NCBI GenBank assembly: GCA_017510405.1
Contig: JAFWNG010000031.1
Coordinates: 59,968-123,967, forward strand
DNA from: Solobacterium sp.
Lineage (GTDB): Bacteria; Bacillota_I; Bacilli_A; Erysipelotrichales; Erysipelotrichaceae
Direction: 5' to 3'
DNA: 64,000 nt
In this document: in pieces, positions 36,399 through 44,043 of the stretch
Layout of the letters: every line of letters begins with the position of its first letter
How positions within the stretch are numbered: position 1 is the first letter of the stretch
Notes under the pieces: model-generated
Told to the model about the DNA's origin: nothing
The model's database searches: none
The model's input: the letters and a program-made list of their open reading frames with translations, nothing else
Made by a program: the position numbers and the translations under genes

Positions 36399-37753
36399 TG
36401 CCTGCAGTGATATCCCGGACCGGAAGTGTCTGTCCGGTATGCCTCAGAAAACTGGATGCGGAGATCGCTGTCGGAAACGACGGCAATATCCATATGATCA
36501 AGACATGCGAAGCACATGGTACTTTTGACGTCCTGGTCTGGGAAGGGGATGCTGTTTCCTGGCTTCTCTGGGCACGGGAAGACAGCGGCTGCGGAAAGGC
36601 TCCGAAAACAGCCGTGCCGAAAGAAAAAGAGTGCCCGTACAGCTGCGGTCTCTGCACGGATCATCAGAGCGAAGGATGCTGTGTGCTTCTGGAGGTCACG
36701 AGCCGGTGCAGCCTCCGCTGCCCGGTCTGCTTTGCTTCGGCAGGGCCCTCAGAGGGAAAGGATCTGCCGCTGGAAGAGATCGAAAAGCAGTACGAATGGC
36801 TCATGCAGCACGGCGGACCGTACAATATCCAGCTTTCCGGCGGGGAACCGACGATGCGGGACGATCTGGACGGCATTGTCCGGCTCGGCCGGGAAAAAGG
36901 CTTTTCATATTTTCAGCTGAATACCAACGGACTGCGCATTGCGTGCGAAGACGGCTATGCGGAGAAGCTGAAGGATATGGGGATCTCCTGCGTTTTCCTG
37001 CAGTTTGACGGATGCCGTGATGAGATTTATCGGAAACTTCGCGGCAGAGACCTGTCCGACTTGAAATTCAGGGCAGTGAACAGGTGTGAAAAGGCAGGCC
37101 TTCCGGTCGTTCTCGTTCCGGTCATCGCTCCGGATGTCAATGAAAATGAGATCGGGGAGATCCTGCGCTTTGCCCTCGAAAGACATCCGCATGTCCGCGG
37201 TGTTCATTTTCAGCCGCTGAGTTATTTCGGACGCTGTGAAGTGCAGCCGGCGGCAGAATGCTGCGAAGACGCGCAGACACAGCGGCGCATTACGATTCCG
37301 CGGATGCTGAAAGCAATCGAAGAACAGTCCGGCGGACAGATGAAAGCGGCAGATTTCCGCGGCGGCGGGGCAGAGAGTCCTTACTGTTCCTTTCACGCGG
37401 CTTACCGGGTGAGTCCGGACGGAAAACTGAAAGTGCTCCGGAAGCGCAGCAGAAGCTGCTGTGCCCGGCCGAGCAGCGAAGCGATGCATTATGTGTCACA
37501 GCAATGGGGGAATGCCAGTCCCCGTTTTGAAGCGTCTGCAGGCAGTGATGTATCATCGCTGGACGAATTCCTGAAACAGGCGGTCAATGATACATTTACC
37601 GTTTCCGGCATGCTGTTTCAGGATGCGTGGAACCTCGATCTGAACCGTCTGAAAAGATGCTATATATGCGAAGCGGACAGCGAACACGGAATGGTTCCGT
37701 TCTGTGCCTATAATCTGACCGACAGCAGCGGAAAGGCGCTGTACCGGAAATGA
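36398..37753 (+). CDS. trsS: Radical SAM protein (TrsS family)
   Basis: A 451-residue radical SAM enzyme. The cluster motif is CSLRCPVC (C104, C108, C111), with SGGEPT near residue 150. An N-terminal CPVC/CEAHG knuckle and a CPYSCGLC segment just before the core add metal-site cysteines, and a CCARPSS segment lies in the C-terminal third. Some relatives are selenoproteins, but here no in-frame TGA is used and cysteines stand instead. The start at 36398 overlaps the upstream stop (TGATG) and follows AGAGG. The reaction is unknown; modification of a protein or cofactor of the molybdenum hydroxylase is inferred from gene order. Confidence 0.8.
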   Translation: MPAVISRTGSVCPVCLRKLDAEIAVGNDGNIHMIKTCEAHGTFDVLVWEGDAVSWLLWAREDSGCGKAPKTAVPKEKECPYSCGLCTDHQSEGCCVLLEVTSRCSLRCPVCFASAGPSEGKDLPLEEIEKQYEWLMQHGGPYNIQLSGGEPTMRDDLDGIVRLGREKGFSYFQLNTNGLRIACEDGYAEKLKDMGISCVFLQFDGCRDEIYRKLRGRDLSDLKFRAVNRCEKAGLPVVLVPVIAPDVNENEIGEILRFALERHPHVRGVHFQPLSYFGRCEVQPAAECCEDAQTQRRITIPRMLKAIEEQSGGQMKAADFRGGGAESPYCSFHAAYRVSPDGKLKVLRKRSRSCCARPSSEAMHYVSQQWGNASPRFEASAGSDVSSLDEFLKQAVNDTFTVSGMLFQDAWNLDLNRLKRCYICEADSEHGMVPFCAYNLTDSSGKALYRK

Positions 37754-38988
37754 CCCGGTCACGCCTGGACGAACTCATCCGCACGGATGAGAACAGAACT
37801 GTATCGGACCGGCAGATCCTGGAAGAGATCCAGCTGCGCAGACTGAATGATCTGCTGGCGAGAGAAAGCAGAAGAAACGGGTTCTATCAGCTTCCGTCAG
37901 AACTTGCGTCCCTGGAGGAGCTGTCTTCTCTGCCGTTTACGACTGCGGATGATCTGCGGAATCACTGTCCGCAGCTTTTTCTCGGCTCATTGTCGGAAGT
38001 TGAAAAGGTCACGACCGAACGGACAAGCGGTACGACGGGTGCGGCGAAACGGATCTATTACACGAAAGAAGATCTTGAACATACTGTTGCTTTTTTCGCT
38101 GCCGGCATCGGTGAAATGGCTTCTGCCGGAGAGACTGTGATGATCAGGATGCCGTACAGCGGACCGGACAGTCTCGCGGATCTGATCGCCCGGGGGATCC
38201 GAGGATGTGAGGCAGTACCGCTTCAGCTGCGCCTGGGCAGTCTGTTTGAGCAATGCCGGCAGTACCGCGAAGAAAAACCGGCGTGCGCGATCGATCAGCC
38301 GGTTCCGCTTCTGGCAAAAGCAAGGTATTATGAATATCTTTACGGCAGCGGGAGCTTCCCTCTGCGGGCGGCGCTGCTTTCCGCGGACAGCTGTTCCGCT
38401 GCGGTGGAAAAAGCATTGAAAGAAGAGTTCGGACTGGTTCTTTTTCCGCATTACGGAACACGGGAAATGTGTTTCGGCGGAGCAATCACCTGTCAGGCAC
38501 ATCAGGGAATGCATCTGAGGGAACATCAGCTGATCGCTGAGATCACAGACGAAAGCGGAAGACCGGTGCCCGATGGAGAATGGGGAGAACTGGTCATTAC
38601 GACGGTCGATATGAAAGTGCTGCCGCTGATCCGTTTCCGTACCGGCGACCGTGCGCGTTTCCTGAAAGGACCGTGTCCGTGCGGCAGTGTGACAAAACGG
38701 CTGGACCGTGTCCGGCGGATCGGAAAGGATGCAGAAATACTGGAACTGCTGGAAAACCGTTTCTTCGGTCTCCGGCAGGTTCTGGATCTCATGGTAAGAG
38801 AGGAAAGCGGGAAGTATGATCTGGAGCTGCTGATCCTGCCGGGAGGAGATGAAGCAGAACTGAAGCGGAAAACAGACAGTTTGGATACGCTGCCGGCAGT
38901 GACCGCATGCATCCGCACAGCTGACAGGAACAGCACCCTGCTGTATCCGGGGAAACGGGTGATCCTGCATCCGGAAGGAAAACGGTAA
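37750..38988 (+). CDS. PaaK-like AMP-forming CoA ligase (DVU_1553 family)
   Basis: A 412-residue adenylate-forming enzyme. The phosphate-binding loop is TSGTTGAAK (about residues 94-102), HYGTREMCFG is the A5-like motif and RFRTGDRARF the A8-like motif, all in phenylacetate-CoA-ligase style. It would activate a carboxylic acid, perhaps the acid made from an aldehyde by the hydroxylase, or a biosynthetic precursor. It overlaps the radical SAM gene by four bases and is the last gene of the operon, before a strong terminator. Confidence 0.8.
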   Translation: MTRSRLDELIRTDENRTVSDRQILEEIQLRRLNDLLARESRRNGFYQLPSELASLEELSSLPFTTADDLRNHCPQLFLGSLSEVEKVTTERTSGTTGAAKRIYYTKEDLEHTVAFFAAGIGEMASAGETVMIRMPYSGPDSLADLIARGIRGCEAVPLQLRLGSLFEQCRQYREEKPACAIDQPVPLLAKARYYEYLYGSGSFPLRAALLSADSCSAAVEKALKEEFGLVLFPHYGTREMCFGGAITCQAHQGMHLREHQLIAEITDESGRPVPDGEWGELVITTVDMKVLPLIRFRTGDRARFLKGPCPCGSVTKRLDRVRRIGKDAEILELLENRFFGLRQVLDLMVREESGKYDLELLILPGGDEAELKRKTDSLDTLPAVTACIRTADRNSTLLYPGKRVILHPEGKR

Positions 38989-39004
38989 AAAAGAAGACAG
39001 AAGC

Positions 39005-39053
39005 AAAAAACATCTGCTGCTCTGTACTGAGTGTACTGAGCAGCAGATGTTTT
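39005..39053. terminator. Long bidirectional terminator between convergent genes
   Basis: A perfect 17-bp stem (39005-39021 with 39037-39053) carries A5 at one base and T5 at the other, so it can work on both strands. It separates the CoA-ligase gene from the VanY-like gene. Confidence 0.9.
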
Positions 39054-39055
39054 TG

Positions 39056-40252
39056 TCAGTTTCCCGTCTCCGGTGCGGGACTTTCCTCAGGAACCGGGGT
39101 CTGTTCCGGCTCCTGCTTCGGCATTTCGTACCAGATCAGTTTGCCGAGAACGCTCTTTCCCGGCTTCAGCGTTTCATCTTCCCAGGTGTTGAGATACAGG
39201 GCATAGAACTCGTCGAACGTCAACTGTGACTGTTTGACCGCAACTGCCATGTCCCGCCCGACGTAGCGGTAGTGGTCCGGTTCGTCGTCTACCTGCGTAA
39301 TTGCGGCTTTGGCAGTCGGATAGCGCTCGATCCAGCCGAAATCATAGCAGTGCGAGGCAGCCCACCGGGCGCCGATGCTGTCTTCGTAGTCGACGTCCCG
39401 TTCGGTGGAGGCAAGGTTGACCGCGAGTCCGGTCTGGTGCTCGGAGTAACCGGGACGGATGGCGTAGCGGTCTGCGTAGGCGTTGGTGTGATTGCCTTTG
39501 GTCTTGTCGTAGATCGTCTGCTGCGTTTCATAGGAACGGTAGGAACTGACGGCATAGACGGCGGCTCCTGCTTCGGAGGCGGCGCTGCAGAATGTACGCA
39601 GGGCGCCGGCTGCTTCGCTGCGGAGAGACTGTCCGCCGACCGCATATGAAACAGGCAGATCCGTCAGATCTTCCGGTGCGTATTCCGCGTCCAGATAGGT
39701 CATTTTGTTTACCAGCATGGCAAGATCACGGCCGGTGTCTGTCGGCTGTATGATCTGGTACGGCGTACTGTAGGTATTTGACAGTGTGAACGATGTCGGC
39801 CCGTTGGTCTCACGGTGCATCTCACAGTCGCGGATGTAGTAGCTCAGATCGTACTGGTAGTCGAATACGAGCAGCGGCGTGATCTCAAAGAACGACAGGT
39901 TCTGATACAGTTGAACGACCTGGCGGTCTTCGTATCCGAAGTCTTTCAGACGTGCGTACAGGTTGATCTCTTCGGCGCTGAGCGGATGCATCTCATCCCG
40001 CAGCGTATACAGAAGCAGGTAGTCCTGTTCGATCGAATCCTCTGCGAGACATCTTTCGAGATACTTTGAATAATAGCCGTTATCCAGGATCTCCTGTGTC
40101 AGCTGTCTTTCTTCGATCACTTTGATCGCGTCTTTTCCATAGCCGAGGGCACGCAGCTTTCGATGCACGATATGCCGCGGGATCAGGATCATTGCGGCGA
40201 TCAGCACGACAGCGGCGCCGGCTATGAGAAGGTATTTCTTATTGAATTTCAT
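39056..40252 (-). CDS. VanY-type D-Ala-D-Ala carboxypeptidase homologue with altered zinc ligand
   Basis: A 398-residue protein with one N-terminal membrane helix (residues about 7-25), a helical region of about 180 residues, and a C-terminal VanY/M15 domain. The SxHxxGxAxD motif reads SEHQTGLAVN: the zinc-binding aspartate is asparagine (AAC). The second site DEPDHYRYVG keeps the Glu and His. A proline/glutamate-rich tail ends the protein. Family members trim peptidoglycan peptides outside the membrane; the substitution could lower or abolish activity. The start at 40252 has GAGG upstream and overlaps the RluA gene by 14 bases. Confidence 0.82.
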   Translation of the reverse strand: MKFNKKYLLIAGAAVVLIAAMILIPRHIVHRKLRALGYGKDAIKVIEERQLTQEILDNGYYSKYLERCLAEDSIEQDYLLLYTLRDEMHPLSAEEINLYARLKDFGYEDRQVVQLYQNLSFFEITPLLVFDYQYDLSYYIRDCEMHRETNGPTSFTLSNTYSTPYQIIQPTDTGRDLAMLVNKMTYLDAEYAPEDLTDLPVSYAVGGQSLRSEAAGALRTFCSAASEAGAAVYAVSSYRSYETQQTIYDKTKGNHTNAYADRYAIRPGYSEHQTGLAVNLASTERDVDYEDSIGARWAASHCYDFGWIERYPTAKAAITQVDDEPDHYRYVGRDMAVAVKQSQLTFDEFYALYLNTWEDETLKPGKSVLGKLIWYEMPKQEPEQTPVPEESPAPETGN

Positions 40253-40913
40253 AGATTTCCTCAAACAGCGTCCACGGGGCGCGCTTCGGCGGCAGACAGG
40301 ACACTGTGATCTCTGTTTTCTGTACGGGATGGGTGAAGGTCAGGCGGTATGCAAATAACGCGATCTGACCGCGGGACGGATGGGGATGGTAGCGCTGGTC
40401 GCACACGAGCGGCAGTCCCCGGGAAGCGAACTGCACGCGGATCTGGTGGGAACGGCCGGTGTGCAGGTGTATGCGCACAAGCGTTTTCCCGCTCTTCGAA
40501 GCGATGACTTCGTAGTCCAGCACTGCTTTTTTACCGTGCCTGCTGTCGGTGACGCGGACGGTATTCGTACTGCGGTCCTTGACCAGCCAGTCGGTCAGAG
40601 TGCCGCTTTTTTCTTTCGGGACGCCGTCCAGGACAGCCAGGTATTCTTTATGCACGCTGTCAGTGCGGATGGCTTCGCTGAGCCGTCCGGCTGCCTTATC
40701 GGTGCGGGCAAACACCATGACGCCGCCGACAGGCCGGTCAAGCCGGTGCACAAGACCGAGATAAACGTTTCCCGGCTTGTGATACTTTTCCTTCAGATAC
40801 GCTTTGCATAAAGTAAGCAGGTCCTCATCCCCGGATTCATCTTTCTGCACGGGAATGTTTACCGGCTTCTCCACACAGAGCAGGTGATTGTCTTCGTAGA
40901 GAATATTAAGCAT
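40239..40913 (-). CDS. RluA-family pseudouridine synthase
   Basis: A 224-residue enzyme without an S4 domain. The catalytic motif is HRLDRPVGG (aspartate near residue 58), followed by KEYLAV, LRIHLHTGRSHQIRVQ (here VRIHLHTGRSHQIRVQ) and LFAYRL motifs. It isomerises uridines in rRNA or tRNA; the short RluA branch cannot be assigned to one site. It overlaps the upstream methyltransferase gene by eight bases and the VanY gene by 14, so the three form one operon. Confidence 0.88.
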   Translation of the reverse strand: MLNILYEDNHLLCVEKPVNIPVQKDESGDEDLLTLCKAYLKEKYHKPGNVYLGLVHRLDRPVGGVMVFARTDKAAGRLSEAIRTDSVHKEYLAVLDGVPKEKSGTLTDWLVKDRSTNTVRVTDSRHGKKAVLDYEVIASKSGKTLVRIHLHTGRSHQIRVQFASRGLPLVCDQRYHPHPSRGQIALFAYRLTFTHPVQKTEITVSCLPPKRAPWTLFEEIYEIQ

Positions 40914-41784
40914 TGCGCTGCCATCTCCCGAAGATGCCGCAGGGCAGAAGCAGGTCTCTGTGTTCGACCGGTATTGCGATCTCGCCGGTCTCCAGAATAC
41001 CCGGATGATCCGGCAGTATCATGACTTTCATCATGTCTTCCAGAACGATGTGTGAGAACCCGGTCGTATAGCTGTTGATCAGGAAGAAGAGAGCATTGTC
41101 ATCCAGAATATCGAGACATGCCCGGATCAGCCCGGTGATCTCTTTTTCAAACTTCCACATCTCGCCGTTGGGACCGCGTCCGTAGGACGGCGGATCCATC
41201 AGGATGCCGTGATAGGTGTGTCCGCGGCGTTTTTCGCGTTCCACGAACTTCAGTACGTCGTCGACGATAAAACGGATCTTCCGGTCTTCCAGTCCGCACA
41301 GATCCCGGTTTTCCTTTGCCCACGCGACCATGCCTTTGGCAGCGTCAACATGGACGACTTCCGCGGCACCGGCTGCGGCGCATGCCATGGTGGCACCGCC
41401 GGTATATGCAAACAGATTCAGGATCCGAATCTCTTCGTCCGGACAGGATTCGATCAGTCCGCGCATCCAGTCCCAGTTGGCGGCCTGTTCCGGAAACAGA
41501 CCGGTATGCTTGAAGCCGGTCGGCGAGACCTTGAATGTCAGATCACGGTAGGATACCGTCCAGAACTCCGGAACCTTTTTCCGGTATTCCCAGCTGCCGC
41601 CGCCGCTCTTTGAACGGTGGTAGACGGCGTCTGCCTTATTCCAGAGAGCGAACCGGGTATCCTGCGGCCAGATCGCCTGCGGATCCGGACGGCGCAGTAC
41701 AACGTCTCCCCATCTTTCCAGTTTCTCTCCGTCACCTGCATCGATGCAGGCATAATCTTTCCATTGGTCTGCCTTACGTAACAT
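40906..41784 (-). CDS. Class I rRNA-type methyltransferase (COG1092/RlmI-like)
   Basis: About 292 residues. Motif I is NLFAYTGGATMACAAAG, acidic loop VVHVDAAKG, then IVDDVLKF and the catalytic-site-like MDPPSYGRGPNGE, the arrangement seen in RlmI/RlmK-type RNA cytosine or guanine methyltransferases, but lacking the N-terminal PUA domain. GGGGAGGT lies before the start; ATG 41787 three bases upstream is nearly as good. It leads the three-gene minus-strand operon and has an extended -10 promoter (ATTATACCA at 41803-41811 as read on plus). Confidence 0.82.
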   Translation of the reverse strand: MLRKADQWKDYACIDAGDGEKLERWGDVVLRRPDPQAIWPQDTRFALWNKADAVYHRSKSGGGSWEYRKKVPEFWTVSYRDLTFKVSPTGFKHTGLFPEQAANWDWMRGLIESCPDEEIRILNLFAYTGGATMACAAAGAAEVVHVDAAKGMVAWAKENRDLCGLEDRKIRFIVDDVLKFVEREKRRGHTYHGILMDPPSYGRGPNGEMWKFEKEITGLIRACLDILDDNALFFLINSYTTGFSHIVLEDMMKVMILPDHPGILETGEIAIPVEHRDLLLPCGIFGRWQRNA

Positions 41785-41802
41785 CATTTTTACCTCCCCG
41801 CT

Positions 41803-41857
41803 ATTATACCAAGCAACCCGAAACAATAGAATATTTCCCATGAGAAAATGGTATAAT
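41803..41857. promoter_or_regulatory. Divergent extended -10 promoters for the methyltransferase operon and pcrA
   Basis: Two TGGTATAAT elements face outward: on the minus strand at 41803-41811 and on the plus strand at 41849-41857. Each is followed by a leader with its own GGAGG or GAGG site, in contrast to the leaderless promoters elsewhere in the window. Confidence 0.75.
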
Positions 41858-41890
41858 ACCATATACGCCCCTGCGGGCATGAGGTACAAA

Positions 41891-44032
41891 ATGGATATCA
41901 ATCAGTTAAACGAAAATCAGAAAGAAGCTGTGCTGGCCGACGACCGGTATCTGCGTATTATTGCCGGTGCAGGCAGCGGAAAGACACGCGTACTGACGAT
42001 GCGGATCGCACATCTGATCCGCGATCTGGACGTCTATCCGTACCATATACTTGCGATCACCTTTACGAATAAAGCCGCCAACGAAATGAAGGAACGCGTG
42101 CGGAATATGCTGGGGGACGATACGTCCGTACCGTGGATCTCGACGATCCATTCGCTCTGCGTACGCATTCTGCGGCAGGATATCCACTGCATGGGATGGC
42201 CGCGGAACTTCACCGTTCTTGACGCCGATGACCAGAAGGCGATCCTGAAGGAAGCCTACAAGGAACTGCGTCTGGACGCGACTTCCATGCCGTACGGGGG
42301 AATGCTGAATTATATATCTGCCAACAAGACCGAAGATGTCGGCGTGGACGAAGCAATGCGGCTTGCCGGACACGACCGCGAGGACGTGCTGCGGGCGAAG
42401 GTATATGCGTATTACAGGAACCGCCAGGAAGAACTGTTCGCACTAGATTTTGATGATCTGATCATTGAAACGACGAAACTGTTTGCGTCGTTCTCGGAAG
42501 TCCTGAAGAAGTGGCAGAGACGCTTCGGCTATATTCTCGTGGATGAGTTCCAGGATATCGACAGGATACAGTACCGCCTGATCCGCCAGCTGGCAGGAGA
42601 TGACAACTCGGTATATGTGGTAGGGGATCCGGACCAGACGATCTATACATGGCGCGGTGCCGACGTCAATATCATCATGAATTTCAAAAAGGATTTCCCT
42701 GAAGTCCGTACGATCATACTCAACGAGAACTACCGTTCCACGGACATGATCCTGAACGGTGCCAACTCGGTCATCCAGCATAACCGCAACCGGGTGGAGA
42801 AGGAACTGTTCACAAGCCGTAAATCGGACGAAAAGATCACCCACTATGCCGCTGCTTCGGATGAAGGGCAGGCGCAGTGGATCGCGTCAAAGATCGCGAT
42901 GATGCACAGAGCGGGGAAGCCGTATAAGGACATTGCGGTGCTGTACCGTTCCAACTACCTTTCCCGTTCACTTGAAAAAGGAATGCTGGAAATGCGCATT
43001 CCGTATATTATTTACGGCGGCCTGCGGTTCTATGAGCGCAAAGAGATCAAGGACGCACTGTGCTATCTGCGCATGGCGGTGACGTCGGATGATCTCGCCC
43101 TGCAGAGAATACTCAATGTACCGAAGCGGGGCATCGGCGGCAAGACGATGGATACGATTGCTGAGAAGGCAAGGGAAAAGCACTGTACGATGTACGAAGT
43201 GCTGCGCACGGAGAAACTGTTCGCGGCGCGGACGCAGAATACGCTGGATAAGTTCACCGCCATGGTGGAAGGCTGGAAAAAGCAGATCGCAGCCGGAAAC
43301 AGCGAGCTGTACAGACTGTTTGAACAGATCATCGAGGACTCCGGCTATAAGGCAATGCTGGAGGAAAACAAAGAGACCGAACGCATTGAGAACCTGAAGG
43401 AACTGATCGATGACGTACGGGAATTCCAGGAAAATGAACCAGACAGTTCACTCGAAGAATATCTGCAGCAGGTATCGCTGTACGGAGACCGTGAAGAAAC
43501 CATGGCAAGCGATTATGTGCAGCTGATGACGGTGCACGCTGCCAAAGGTCTGGAGTTCGATACCGTCTTCATCAGTGATATGAACGACGGCATCTTTCCG
43601 AACGAACGGGCGATGAACGAAGGAAAGCGCGGTGTGGAGGAAGAGCGGCGTCTTGCCTATGTCGCATTTACCCGCGCCAGAAACAAACTGTTTATCACCG
43701 AAGCAGGCGGATTCAGCTATATCCTGCAGAAAGTGCGCATGACGTCCCGCTTTGTCCGCGAGATCGACGAGGCGTGCATCGAACATGCCGGCACCGCGGA
43801 AAAGAAAGATTCCGGACCGCTGACATTCTCTCTGTCCAGTGATTCCGGAAGCGGCACAACGCAGCTGAAGAGACGCTCTTCCCTGCTGCGCAAGGGGGAT
43901 ATCGTTGTGCATAAGGTATTCGGTGAAGGTGTGGTAGTAAGTCTGGACGGACAGATCGCCAGCATTGCCTTCCCGTATCCGCACGGAGTGAAGAAGATCG
44001 CCGCCGGGCATCCGGCGCTGCAGAAAAAATGA
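41891..44032 (+). CDS. pcrA: UvrD/PcrA-type DNA helicase
   Basis: A 713-residue superfamily 1A helicase. Motifs in order: Walker A GAGSGKTR near residue 25, ITFTNKAANEMKER (Ia), VDEFQDID (II), GDPDQTIYTWRGAD (III), LNENYRST (IV), TVHAAKGLEF (V) and VAFTRAR (VI). A C-terminal KVFGEGVVVS segment is the PcrA-type tudor-like tail. The start at 41891 is supported by GAGG upstream. It unwinds DNA in repair and in replication of rolling-circle elements. It precedes ligA by 11 bases, the classical pcrA-ligA operon of Firmicutes. Confidence 0.93.
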   Translation: MDINQLNENQKEAVLADDRYLRIIAGAGSGKTRVLTMRIAHLIRDLDVYPYHILAITFTNKAANEMKERVRNMLGDDTSVPWISTIHSLCVRILRQDIHCMGWPRNFTVLDADDQKAILKEAYKELRLDATSMPYGGMLNYISANKTEDVGVDEAMRLAGHDREDVLRAKVYAYYRNRQEELFALDFDDLIIETTKLFASFSEVLKKWQRRFGYILVDEFQDIDRIQYRLIRQLAGDDNSVYVVGDPDQTIYTWRGADVNIIMNFKKDFPEVRTIILNENYRSTDMILNGANSVIQHNRNRVEKELFTSRKSDEKITHYAAASDEGQAQWIASKIAMMHRAGKPYKDIAVLYRSNYLSRSLEKGMLEMRIPYIIYGGLRFYERKEIKDALCYLRMAVTSDDLALQRILNVPKRGIGGKTMDTIAEKAREKHCTMYEVLRTEKLFAARTQNTLDKFTAMVEGWKKQIAAGNSELYRLFEQIIEDSGYKAMLEENKETERIENLKELIDDVREFQENEPDSSLEEYLQQVSLYGDREETMASDYVQLMTVHAAKGLEFDTVFISDMNDGIFPNERAMNEGKRGVEEERRLAYVAFTRARNKLFITEAGGFSYILQKVRMTSRFVREIDEACIEHAGTAEKKDSGPLTFSLSSDSGSGTTQLKRRSSLLRKGDIVVHKVFGEGVVVSLDGQIASIAFPYPHGVKKIAAGHPALQKK

Positions 44033-44043
44033 GGTGGCTGATC

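Noticed and set aside
36398..37753. Selenocysteine in the radical SAM protein
   Set aside because: Some relatives are selenoproteins, but this gene reads through without an in-frame TGA and keeps cysteines.
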